This document shows positions 46,393 through 56,900 of a DNA stretch of 64,000 nucleotides, in pieces (within the stretch, counting starts at the first letter, position 1; each line of letters starts with the position of its first letter). A model generated the notes under the pieces. The model was not told the DNA's origin, ran no database searches, and saw only the letters and a program-made list of their open reading frames with translations. This DNA is from Drechmeria coniospora (taxonomy: Eukaryota > Ascomycota > Sordariomycetes > Hypocreales > Ophiocordycipitaceae). The DNA lies in assembly GCF_001625195.1 (NCBI RefSeq), contig NC_054391.1, forward strand, positions 806,001 to 870,000, read 5' to 3'. Position numbers and translations under genes: made by a program.

Positions 46393-46450
46393 AAGTACGT
46401 GCGTACAGAGTACGTGTGTACAGAGTACGTGTGTACAGAGTACAGAGTAC
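46393..46450. repeat. ACAGAGTACGTGTGT tandem words
   Basis: Units of about 17 bp, TACGTGTGTACAGAG, are repeated three times with small variation (46393-46450). Confidence 0.75.
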
Positions 46451-46494
46451 GTCCTCATATCATTGTTTCCCTTTCGCTTCCACCTCGCTTCTCC

Positions 46495-46760
46495 GCTGCT
46501 TGTACTCTTTCTTGTTCTTCTTTTTCTTCTTCTTCTTGTTCTTCCTCTTCTTCCTCCTCCTCGCCTTCTTCTTCGCCACTCCTTCTTCCCCCTCTTCTCC
46601 TGCTCCTCCTTGTTCTTCTCCTCCTCTCTCCCTTCTATCCCTCTCGAGATCTCGTTCTCGCTCTCTCTCACTTCCACTGTTTCCACCGCTGTCGCTCTCT
46701 CCCACAGTCACTCGTCATCTCTCGCTCTTCCCCCTCGTTTCCTGCATTTCCTTCCTTCTG
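46495..46760. repeat. Second polypyrimidine tract
   Basis: TTCTTC, CTCCTC and CTCTC runs dominate the plus strand for about 250 bases. After it, from 46855 to 46975, a TACTTACCTGGCCTGCC-type unit of 14-18 bp is repeated about seven times. Both lie in the 5' region of the secreted-protein gene at 47118. Confidence 0.75.
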
Positions 46761-47117
46761 CGCCATCGGCCGCCCCGCTGCTGCACGTCGCATTGCAACA
46801 TTGTCGTGCATTGGGCCGTTTCCCCTCACCAGGACGACACCGACTGGCCTACCAATCTATCTGGCCTCCCTACTTGCCTGGCCTCGCCACTTGCCTGGCC
46901 TACCTACTTACCTGGCCTGCCTACTTACCTGGCCTACCTACCTGGCCTACCTCGACCTACCTCACCTACACCGACTAATTAATTATCTGGCCTGCCCCTC
47001 CACCGACACTCTCTGTCGACATTCTCCATCCATCCATCATCCTCGTCGACATTCTCCATCGACAGCATCGGGAAAGCCAGCATTCATCGGCCAGCACCGT
47101 CGTCCCAAACGACTGCG

Positions 47118-47409
47118 ATGAAGTGGTTCCTTCTCTACCTTGGCGCCGTCATGTCGCTGGCCGGTCCAGCATTTGCCGCACCGCTCGGACCGACGGGGCC
47201 TTGTGCCAGGGTTCGTCATCCCCGGCCCCTTCCACCTCGGCATCCTACTCCCGCGACGCCGCTGCACCCGCGTCGGCTCGTCGGCAAGCATCGCTGACCA
47301 TTCTCCACAGGACAAGGTGGACGCCATCCTCAAGGGCGAGCTGGACGCGTCCGAATGCTGTTCGTACGGCAAGTGCAAGGGCAACGTCGTGGTCTCGGTC
47401 GGCCGCTGA
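47118..47409 (+). CDS. Small secreted cysteine-containing protein (63 aa), 2 exons
   Basis: Exon 47118-47210, a 100-nt phase-0 intron (GTTCGT..CTCCACAG, branch CGCTGACC near 47294) and exon 47311-47409 give 63 residues. Residues 1-20 (MKWFLLYLGAVMSLAGPAFA) are a clear signal peptide with an AFA-type cleavage site. The mature part of about 43 residues has Cys29, the pair Cys47-Cys48 and Cys53 in the word ECCSYGKCKGNVVVSVG. This is the size and style of fungal secreted effectors or cell-surface peptides, but I cannot name a family. A possible third exon exists: an acceptor CCTTGACAG at about 47451 could join an alternative donor in the last codons and extend the protein. The donor GTTCGT is not consensus. 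Confidence 0.62.
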
Positions 47410-48758
47410 GACGGACCGGCACGCTTCCTCCCTCGATTCCCCTTGACAGGTGACGGCACCGGCCCACGAGCAAGGCATCGGCACCTTTGAACTCGTCGCC
47501 GCTCGGAATGGGAGGGCCGCCGTGGCCGTCGGCTTCGTCGAGACGGCCGGCGTACGGCAGACGCACGACGACGCATCGGCTGCGAGCGAAGCGGACCGTC
47601 GAAGCAAATCGACGAGCGCGAGGGCCGATTGGACGGGCGTGGCATGCGTCGGCCGACTTTGTGCACGCGAAATGGAACGGAAGCGGTGCCCGAGGCGCGC
47701 TCATTCGGCGAGCGGCGGCGATGCGGCAGGCAGGTACTGCCACGCGAAGAGGTGAAATCGTGTGCGTGGTGCACTAGCAAAAATGAATGACTGACGCCCA
47801 ACTGCTCGCTCGCAGCGCCGGTGCCCCCTCGCCAATGGAAACCATGACGACGCGTGCGTGCCTCCTTCGGCACTCGGCACCGTCCATGGCGAAGCTCTCG
47901 AGGAACACGAGGAAGCAGAGCGTGACGCAACGAGGTTCGCCCGGAGCCAGGTTCGCACGCACTCCGCAGCCGCGCCGCCACGACCGACCGACCGACCGTC
48001 TGTGGCTGTACTGTGTGCGTGCGGTGCCGTCGGTGGGCTGCGAGCGCTGCCGCTGGCGAGACAACGGTTCGGGCCACGATCAGGTCGAATCGGGAACAAT
48101 GCGGTGCGCATCGCCATGACGGCTGAGCATGGGCTCGGCACACTCGGCATGTCATGTGCGGTATTGAATTACGCTTCCGAACGCTTGGCCATGAATGAAT
48201 GCCCAGCCGGCGGCTCGTGGAATGAACGCTTGCGTTGCTGGGCAGGCTTGGCGCCGTCATGCGGGACGTGCTCTCACAGCAAGTACTTGGTAGGTGTGCT
48301 AGTGACAAAGAAGGCACGACGGGCGGACGGGCGGGAGCGACGGGAGAGGGTGTGCTTCTATTGTTGCCATGTGGGGCGGGTGGAGGCGTATGCCTAGTTG
48401 CGCAGTGTTGTGCATGTACAGGTACTTGTGCCTAGGTGCCAGTGCTGCAAGTGCAGGTACAAGTAGGTGTAAGTGTGCCGTACTAATACAAGCAAGTACT
48501 AATGTCTGTACTTGGCGCAGTCAATGTACTTGCATTTTTTGCCCCCCATTGTACTTACAACTACAGTACAGTACGTAAGTACAGTAAGTACGTAAGTACA
48601 GCAAGTACGTAAGTACAGTACAGAACCTGAGCAGAGTACTCCGTACACAAGCACATGCACTCTGCACGACGTCTCCGAACCACGTCCATGTACAACTACT
48701 CCGTATTACTTGCAAGTACACTTATTCATATTTGTTCAAGTACATGCCCTTGTGCAAT
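47410..48758. other. Intergenic
   Basis: No gene I can support. The minus-strand frame 48317-47037 is long (426 codons) but Arg/Ser/Pro-rich and runs across the secreted-protein gene. CAAGTAC-type words are dense at 48420-48730. Confidence 0.45.
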
Positions 48759-48956
48759 GCATGCCCTTGTGGCAATGGAGGAAAGTGCAACGCATGCCCT
48801 TGTGGCAATGGAGGAAAGTGCGAGGCATGCCCTTGTGGCAATGGAGGAAAGTGCGAGGCATGCCCTTGTGGCAATGGAGGAAAGTGCGATGCATGCCCTT
48901 GTGGCAATGGAGGAAAGTGCAATGCATGCCCTTGTGGCAATGGAGGAAAGTGCGAT
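48759..48956 (+). repeat. 33-bp minisatellite, 6 units, with possible Cys-rich coding capacity
   Basis: Six head-to-tail units start at 48759, 48792, 48825, 48858, 48891 and 48924. Each is nearly identical (GCATGCCCTTGTGGCAATGG and on), with variation limited to the last three to four bases. In the frame from 48732 a unit reads ACPCGNGGKC plus N, E or D, so variation falls in one polar codon and every cysteine is kept. That looks like a metallothionein-type Cys array, but since 33 is divisible by three the other frames are open too. A short reading frame 48732-49175 is possible; no promoter or splice evidence supports it. Confidence 0.85.
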
Positions 48957-50605
48957 GCAACGACAGTGTACTCCGTACTCCGTACATTTGCAGGTATTCT
49001 TTGCTGCCAATACCTGCGCAGCTGCTTGTGCCGATACTTGTGCGTAGTCCGGAAAAGGCCAGAACTTGAGCATTATCATGTACAACTACTTGGTCGTCCT
49101 TGCACAGTACGGATCCGGTGCACCGTACCGTTCCATAGTAGGCATGTACTTTTGCACCAAAGTAGATGTAGGTAGGTACTTGCAATATTACTTGTGCTTG
49201 TGCATGTACTTGGGCAGGTGCTCGAAGCACAGTGCTTGCACGGTGCAGCTGCAGAGTGAACTTGGCAGGCACATACCCGTCGTCGTCATTGTCCCTTTCA
49301 AACACTGGCCAGCAACCCTCTCACCTATCCGTACGGGCATCCGCGACAGTGACCGTTGTCCTCGCCTGGCCAGAGTCCAACGTGGGAATCCGATGCACAA
49401 TCATGTGCTCGACCATGTCGACGTGCAGCTCGAGGAACGGCTCAGGCCTGACGCGGCGCGAGGGAATGGGGCGGTCCCGACCGTGCCGGTAGTTGGCCCC
49501 TGCGGACCAGACAGAGGTCGAGATTTTCTCACGAGGCACCAACTCGCTCACCTTTCGCTAGTTTCGGCCGGCTAGCCGCCTGGTGCTTCGACCGACCATT
49601 TGTCCGAGCTCGGCACGGGTCATAGTGCGAGGTGCCAAATGCTTCCATCCATCATCCAAGTACGCCTGCGCGGCGGATGCAGTTGACCGCCGCACCAACG
49701 TACCGGCTACGTCCAACGTCCATCTCGCTCCCGTCGAGGGGCGGTGGCATTGTTCTTCATCGAAACGCCATGTTTCATTCGCCTCCTCGCTGATGGACGA
49801 GGCGACATCTCGTCACACCGCCGCCTGTCGACTGTCGAAGCAAACTCGTATCGGTCCGTGCTCGCCGACACCTCATCCTCGCTTCGTGGCGCCTTCGTCC
49901 GTTGTCGAAGAGCGACGCCCCGGCGGTGCCGTCGATGGCTGGTGAGCACAACCGTGACGCCACGGCGGCAGAGCAGAGGCGAGAGGGGCTTGACGAGGGG
50001 AGCCCCAGGGACAACTTCTGCCCCGCCATCCATCAGAGGCCACTCACCCTCCAACCTTTTGCCCACCGACGGGAACCTTGACTTCGTTCCGCGGCCCGCA
50101 TCAGAACCTCTCGGCGATGCCTGCTTCTCACCTGAAGAACCAGTGAACCATCGGGTTCTTGAACCCATGGGTGATGATCCCGGGTTCGGAGAAGCCCCTT
50201 GACATTACGCAGCCGTGCCTCCGGCGGTCGCTGACGAACCGGCAACCAACCTTCCATCTTGCCGCGGCCTGTTCGTGGAAGCATGCCCGTGAACGAATGG
50301 TCGAATTGTCAGCCCTCGAATGCTCGCAAGATCGTCCCCACAAATTCAAGTTTACGACCACCTTTTTCCCTTCTAGGTGACGACTTTGTAATGCATTTTC
50401 CTGCCACAGTCGGTACAATTACCATCAACTTTGCCGTCCCTCGTCGACGGGCATCGTCGTTCGGTGCTTGTCGTGCTGTGTCGTGCTGGTGGGTGCTGGT
50501 GGGGAACAGCTCCCAAACGGGCCTAGCGCCGGTGAGACCTCGCGGAACAACACTTCAGCGACCTCACGCCGACCTTTTTTTCTCCTTGCTCCTGTGCTCT
50601 GCTGA
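48957..50605. other. Intergenic
   Basis: No gene recognised. CAAGTACTTG-like words continue to about 49210. Beyond 49250 the DNA is GC-rich with open frames on both strands but no motif. Confidence 0.45.
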
Positions 50606-50623
50606 CCCCCCCCCCCCCCCCCC
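50606..50623. repeat. Run of 18 cytosines in the 5' region of the subunit g gene
   Basis: An uninterrupted C18 lies about 146 bases before the start codon at 50770. Shorter C runs occur at 23916-23927 (12), 26811-26819 and 45921-45930. Confidence 0.9.
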
Positions 50624-50769
50624 GACATCGACCTGACATCCGCCAGCCGACCCGAGCCTTCGCCGTCGTTCTCTGCATCAATTGCCTGCCTCCGTGCCCC
50701 GGCTCCCAGGCTCATCGCCCCGTCGCTCGCACGCCTCTCCCTCGGAGCACCAGATAGCTCACCGTCACA

Positions 50770-51444
50770 ATGGTCGTCTCCGCCCTCGCCCGCCCAATGC
50801 TCCGCTCGCCCGTCCTGCGCATGGCCGCGGCCCGCCGCCTCGAGAGCACCGCCGCCAGCAGGGCCCAGGAGGGCCTGTCCCGCGTGACGAGTGCCGCCGG
50901 GCCTGCCATCGCCGGCGCCGCCAAGGGTGTCGCCAACGCTCTGGGCAAGGTTGGCGGCCGGACCGGCAGGGTCATCGCCTTTGTCGAGCGTACATCCACC
51001 GCCCGGTACCCAATCGTGCTTCCATTCGCTGACATGGCGTGCCGCCTTTGGCAGGACAAACCCCCCTCGTCCTCTACTACTCCAAGGTCGGCTTGGAGCT
51101 CACAAAGCTCGTCTTCCAGAGCCAGAAGATGAGCCCTCCGTAAGCGCCACCCGACCTCGGCTCCCTGGCGTCCGATCGATGGCTGTGACGAGCGCTGACG
51201 ACCGACCCGCAGGTCCATGGCCACCTTCCAGACGTACTACCAGAACCTGTGGCGCTCCCTCCAAACGGGCACCATCTTCCGCGCGCCCGCCAACCTGGTT
51301 CAGCAGATCCGCAACGTCAGCAACGTCCAGCTCGCCGCCGGTGCCGTCGTCTTTGCCGAGTGCCTGGGATTCTTCACCGCCGGCGAGATGCTTGGCCGCT
51401 TCAAGCTCGTCGGATACCATGGCGAGCCTGGCAGCCACCACTAA
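50770..51444 (+). CDS. ATP20: Mitochondrial F1Fo-ATP synthase subunit g, 3 exons
   Basis: Exons 50770-50989, 51055-51139 and 51213-51444 (introns 65 and 73 nt, CTGAC branch sites) give 178 residues. The N-terminus MVVSALARPMLRSPVLRM is basic, as in a mitochondrial presequence. The family core crosses the splices: GRTGRVIAFVER, then QTPLVLYYSKVGLELTKLVF, SQKMSPPSMATFQTYYQNLW. One C-terminal membrane helix (AAGAVVFAECLGFFTAGEMLG) carries the glycine spacing used for packing against subunit e. Subunit g sits in the inner membrane at the dimer interface of ATP synthase and shapes cristae. The length is slightly above the usual 110-190 range middle. It is a housekeeping gene and gives independent proof of the eukaryotic fungal origin. 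Confidence 0.93.
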
Positions 51445-52670
51445 AGGCGTGCCGGCACGAGCGCCGGCGTGCGTCGACGATCCGTGTATTCACGAGTCGC
51501 CGGGTACGCTTCTGCCTCACCTTTGCCAGCTGTGACGAACGCCGGCCCCGCCCCGCTACCGGCTTGCCCTCTGGCTGGCGGCCGGTGCACCGCCGCTGTC
51601 CAACGCTGTCCAACTATGGCAGCACATGATGGCCTTTGCAAGCCGCATTTCTTTTTGTTCGAGACTGTACAATAGGTGCTTAGAAGCCGTTGTCGACAAT
51701 CCAAGATAATCAAGCCATCTCGAATCAAGACCCTCGTCTCGACACCCATCGTTCGACTTTCCTGCCGACCCGAGCCTCGAGTCTCTGTCCAATACCTTGG
51801 TGATGTCGGCCCGCTCTGTCCCGGGCACACGCTTAGTGCTCCTGGTGGTCGACGTGCATGCACATCTCTCAGATTGGTGGGGCCGCCGTCTGCCCGCTTA
51901 CTCTCCACGCATGTGTGTTGGTGACGCACCCGGCCCTCGATCTCGGAGATGCTCCTGGTGGTTGGTGTGCATTCACATCTCTCAGACTGGTGGGGCGGCC
52001 GGCTGTCTGCTTACCCTTCACGCATGTACATTGGTGACGCACCCGGCCCTCGACCTCGGAGATGCCCAGCTAGTCAGTCTTTTGCTCTACTACGCTCGGC
52101 GCTCGGCAGCACTCTTTCCCATCACCATTCTTCAACGGCGGGTGTGTATCTGGAAGGCGTCCTGACCCGCCGTTCTGTCGCCATCGTCATCCCGACATGT
52201 CAAGCCTCGCCAATACGTAGACGCAGCATCGCTCATGTACCGTGGTATTGTATATGGTGCCGTCGTGAAAACGACCGGCATGTGATGCATGCATGCAATG
52301 ACAAATTGAACAACCCGTTCCGCAAGTGCTAAAATCTCGCCGCCATGCCTCAAATCAAACGGCACCCAAGGCGCTTCAAGCAGCATGGTAATCCGAACAG
52401 GACGTGATTGGAAAGAGAAACAACGCCTTCTTCTAGGAAAGGCAATTGGGCTTCAGCCTGTGCTGCTGGTCGCTTTCCGAATGCCAATAGTCTTTCAGGC
52501 CTTCCGAACCCGCGTTGGTTCGTTCGTACATTTGACGAGCCTGCAGCGAATGTCCCATCTCCGAGCGGCGGGTCGAAGGTCCGTCGGCAGGTTTCCTCGC
52601 CGTCCAAATGTACCTGCCACCAGGATTAGACGCATGACGACACGGCAAGTGCGCGGCGACAAGGGGGCGC
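51445..52670. other. Intergenic between ATP20 and the methyltransferase gene
   Basis: No gene recognised. It holds the 113-bp duplication at 51838-52063. The two flanking genes converge, so both 3' ends lie here. Confidence 0.5.
51838..52063. repeat. 113-bp tandem duplication
   Basis: The copies start GCTCCTGGTGGT at 51838 and 51951. Both contain CACATCTCTCAGA.TGGTGGGG, CACGCATGT and GGTGACGCACCCGGCCCTCGA. Divergence is about 15 percent. In the plus strand both keep an open frame (HLSDWWG word), but no gene context is seen. Confidence 0.85.
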
Positions 52671-53911
52671 TCACATGGTGCAATACCCGTGGTATCGCAA
52701 TCTCGTGCACTCGTCCTTGGCCTGCTCACACAGATGCTTCACCTCCTCCACCGTCATGCCAAGCTTCTCGACCATGGGCATCAGGCTCATCGACTCCATC
52801 GAGTGCTTCAGGCTCAAGTTGAACCACCTGGCCGTCAGTTGGTCGTCCTTGTCCGCCATCCACGGGTTGACGTAGCACCGAATGGTCTGCTCCTTGAAAT
52901 CGACGAAGCCCGCGCGCTCGATCATGGTTCGCACGGCCTGCGGCACGACTCTGGCGCTCCTGCTGAAGAGATCCAAGGCTGCGAGGAACTGATTGGCCCA
53001 GTCGAGGAGTGCAGAGTTCGGGGGCGTGTCGCCGCTCCCCTCCCAGCGAGGAACCCAGTCGATTTCGACATGCTCCAGGGTGCCCGTGCCGGGCGTCAAG
53101 CGTCTGCTTGCCAGTCAGCCAACCGCACTGGAGGAAAGGGCCAAAGCCGCGAAGGCGCTCGTACTGGAATATCTTGTGGTACGTCTCGGGCCAAAGATCA
53201 GTCTGGATGCTGCCATAGAGCATGCGAAGGTGCACGAGGTCGCAGTCCATCAATAGCGGATCCCAACACGGGTCCTCAATGTCGAACTGCATGGGCACGA
53301 AACCGCGGGGGATGCTGCAAGTATGCGTCATCAGCGAGCCATGCATCCGCTCCTCGTGCATCGGTCTCACTCACAAGTTGGGTTGAATTCGGTTTAGGTC
53401 AACGGCCATGACCTCGGGGATGACTCCTTCGGGGCCTACACTGCAGACGGGGAATCAGCGCGACGGCAGCGACGGGCATCGTCGAGGCGGGCGTCGCTTA
53501 CGAGTCGCACACGGTAATCGCCCAGATGCCGGTCCCCGTTCCCAGGTCGAGAACCCTCAAGGGTCGGTCAAAGGACAGCCTGCGCGTGGCGATGGCTTGC
53601 TTTCGGGCGACGAGGAAGAACTGGTTGAACAAGTCCAGCCTGTTCGCCTCCTCCTGCGGAACGTCGGTTACATGCCTGACTCTGCTCAACGGACGGGTGG
53701 AGGAATCCTACTTCGTCGATGGGGAAGAGATATTTGCGCGGCCTCCATCCTCCGTAGTATCGGCCGTGGGCCCAAAACCCCACGGGCATCGGGCCACGCT
53801 GCGACGGCGCGTCCGGGAGGCTAATACCTCTGAGCAAGAAACCATGGCAACGGAGGGCCGTCGGGGCGTGGAAGGTACTCACGGTTGCTGGGACATGTCG
53901 ACAGTTGGCAT
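52671..53911 (-). CDS. LaeA-like SAM-dependent methyltransferase, 6 exons
   Basis: Exons on the minus strand: 53911-53883, 53829-53712, 53653-53502, 53440-53375, 53314-53165 and 53103-52671. The five introns are 53-61 nt, phases 2, 0, 2, 2 and 2. The sum is 315 codons plus stop. The protein reads [30 protein letters not shown] N-terminus (given here in part: [14 protein letters not shown]), then motif [10 protein letters not shown] (83-91), the acidic [11 protein letters not shown] (Asp114), [12 protein letters not shown], the post-motif [15 protein letters not shown], and a C-terminus ending YHGYCTM, as LaeA proteins end in a short Tyr/Met tail. LaeA is a nuclear partner of velvet proteins that controls secondary metabolism; this is a divergent relative, so its role may differ. 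It converges with ATP20. Confidence 0.9.
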
Positions 53912-56900
53912 CGCGCCGTTGTGATGTGGTGAACGCCGCACAGCGGTACCGGCCGGCATTCCAAAGAGGCGTGTCGTGCTGTGACGAGATTGTGGGGGAA
54001 TTATCGACGCCAGCCTGTGTGCCATATGTTAGTCGGCCGGTCCAAGATCAGGCATGGCCGTGCGGAGGGTGAAGTGAACGAATGAGACGGAGAGCCGGCG
54101 TCCAAATCCGACGGAATGATGCAGCGGAAACAACAACGAAACCCCCAAGTGCGCAAGGCCAAAGAGCGCTCTGCCGAGGAAGGCTCCGTCGGCATCCGTT
54201 GCACAAATCAGCCGAGGCGGTGAGGGACTGACACGGCAGAGAGGCGCGACTTTCACATCGTGAGAGTACACGGCTCAGGCCACGCTGCCACTAAGAGGTT
54301 GGGTCGATCAAGTCGATCGGCTGAGCCGGCCACACGGCAGAGCTGCATCGGCGAACACGCTGGACCCTGCATCGTCCAGCTCCACAGTCCTCGGCCGCCT
54401 CAGGGCAAATGGTCAGAGCGTGCACGGCTCTCCTGCCTCGGTTCCTGCCTCGAGGCGGAGATACAAGAGACCACGCTCGCTCGAGGGAATACGTAGGAGA
54501 TCAACGAGAATCGGGGGGCAGAGCAAAAAACGGAACAGATTCGAATGAGAGAGGCATGCAAGAAACGTACCAGAGTCCGGCGGAATGGTTTCTTCGGCCC
54601 TGCCTTTTGTGCTGGGCGGGGGAGGTAGGATCAAGGTTGGGCAAGGGGACGGCGGGAGTGCAACGACGAGGGAGCGACCCGAGGAGACTACCCGAGAACG
54701 AAGAGTGAAATCGAGCGTGGCTCGCAGATGGACTCGCTCGGCGATGATGTCGGGAAAATCGACTGACTGCCTTGGCTGGCTGGCTGCCCGCCTATGTCCA
54801 CGGCTGGCCACCACTCGGCCCGTCTCGGCGACGGTGGCAAACGAATGGAGCAATGGTTCGGCACCGGCCCCAGCCAATGGACCGATGGACAAAGGCAGAC
54901 GGACGGACGAGAGGCGACTGGCGAGGAATCAAGCGTGACCGGGACAGCAAGGCTGGGCTGGAAGGCCAGGCGAAATTCGGTCGGCGTGATGGAAACGTGA
55001 AGGAGGGAAAAGTGAAGGCAACGCTCACTCCTCCTGCTGCCACGGACGGACGCTCCTTCGGGCCGCCGTGGTCGATGGTGGTTGGCGGTCGGTGGTTCGG
55101 TGCCGTCGACGAGGAAAGAGCGAGTGGAAGGAGGAGGGGTTCCGAGCGATCGAGAAAGGCCAGCGGGTGAGGAGCGCTGGACTCTTTGGAGAAGGCGCGA
55201 CGAGGCGCGACGAGAAAGCAGCAACGACAAGTGGCAAGCGGGCAACGGGCAGGTGGCAAGAGCTCGCGATGGATGGGAGGATGACGTGAAGCGAGCAGCG
55301 TCGTCTTCCATGTATATGCGGTGTGCCGTGTCGACAGCAGAACAGGTGACGGCGACCGCTCCGGACGGAATCCAGGTGCAAGTGCCGCCTGGCCTAGCAG
55401 AGGTGCGCGTACATTTCCTGGCGGGGGGGGTTGCTCCCTTGGCTGCTGGTGACCGGGTGTGCCACCGCCTCCATGGACGATGCCCCCAGACAGGAGTCCG
55501 GGTTTGGGCGGAAGCGGAGTGGACCGTCGGGCTGGCTCGCGGTTCCGATGCACTCGTTTGCCGGCTTCGACGCAAGCAGGGAGGATTGGCGAGACGGCCG
55601 GAGAGAGGTTAGGTTTTCTCGACGTTCGAGACGGCCGAGTCGGTTGGAGTGCGGTTAGCGGTCACCGCGGCGGGCTGGGAGCGGACGAGGGTAGGTACTA
55701 GTAGGTGCGGGTGTGGGTAGCGCGACTGGTGGCGTGCGCGTAGAAAAAGCAAGCAAGGCGGCATGCGAGCACGGGGGCGCATGCAAGCACGTACTGTAGA
55801 GTCGCAGCGGTACGGGTACGGAGCAGGTACTTGCAGGCCGTGCACATGGAAGTGGACTAGAACGGAGTGCCCCTCGTGGCGAGGACACCACCAACTCCAG
55901 CAGACGTCGACTACCCGCCATTGTCTCACCGGACCGGCCGTAGGTGTAAGTAGTGCACAGCAGCACAGTACATGCATCCAGTGCCCATGTGTGTCGTTGG
56001 CCGCCTTGGTAGCTGCCAACGCAGTAGTTGTGCAAAGTACGGTAATTGAGCGGTACCTGGTGCCTTGGTGCCCACTACCTAGGTAGTAACTTGGTATGTA
56101 CTTGCTTTGCTGCAAGTACCTAGTAGGCACGGCGCCAACCCACGATTGTACTGTACAGTATTACAGTACAGTGCACGAAGTACTCGTACGGCACTAGCAG
56201 GGTGCATTCCTAGGTACTAGGTACCTACCTAGCCTAGTACCTCGTGCGAATGGTTTCCAGGTTCTGCGTACGGGCTTGCTGCCAAGTACTGGCACGTACC
56301 CGTAGGTTCGTGCTGGGAGGATGCCCTAGCTGCCCGTGCCGAGGCAGGTTCTAACCTACTCGAATGGTGCTCATTTTACTCCGTACGAGCAGTCACTCCC
56401 GCCAGTTCCATTCGCACCTGAACCAAGGAGGTTCCACCGCGAGAGGCACTTTGGCAAGCTCCAACTACCCGCTGCGACCTGCTGCGACCTGCTGCGACCT
56501 GTTGTTGCTACCTGCTGCTACCTGCTTCCACCTGCTTCCACCTGCGACCTACTTACCTAGGCAAGTACCGGGGAGGGTTGGCCCATGGGCATCCAGGTAG
56601 GCCTATGGGCATCCAGGTAGGCCCATGTACCTCGCCAGTGACGTCTGTGCTTGGCCAGGCACTTGATCGACACCTGGCACGGTGGGACGCGGGAATGGCA
56701 GTCCATGGCAGCATTGTGCTGTCCTGCGTCCGCACCACGACCATCGCAGCTGCGCAGCTGCCGTCCTCCTCGACGACCAGGCCGCCCTCCCTGCACGGGT
56801 GCGCGTACGGCACGCTGCACAGTGGCCGCGTGCACATGGGTTGCTCCAGTTCTCGAGCTTCCCTGCGCCTCGCTCGCGGCCGGCAGCACCTGATTGGCCA

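Noticed and set aside
45899..47121. Two overlapping plus-strand frames of 346-359 codons
   Set aside because: They exist because the polypyrimidine tract and short repeats keep all frames open; there is no conserved domain.
47037..48317. 426-codon minus-strand open frame
   Set aside because: It overlaps the better supported secreted-protein gene and has Arg/Ser/Pro-rich composition without motifs.
32425..53911. A secondary-metabolite gene cluster (MFS, P450, LaeA-like, ABC)
   Set aside because: No backbone enzyme is present and housekeeping genes (ATM1, ATP20) are interspersed, so co-location is not enough.
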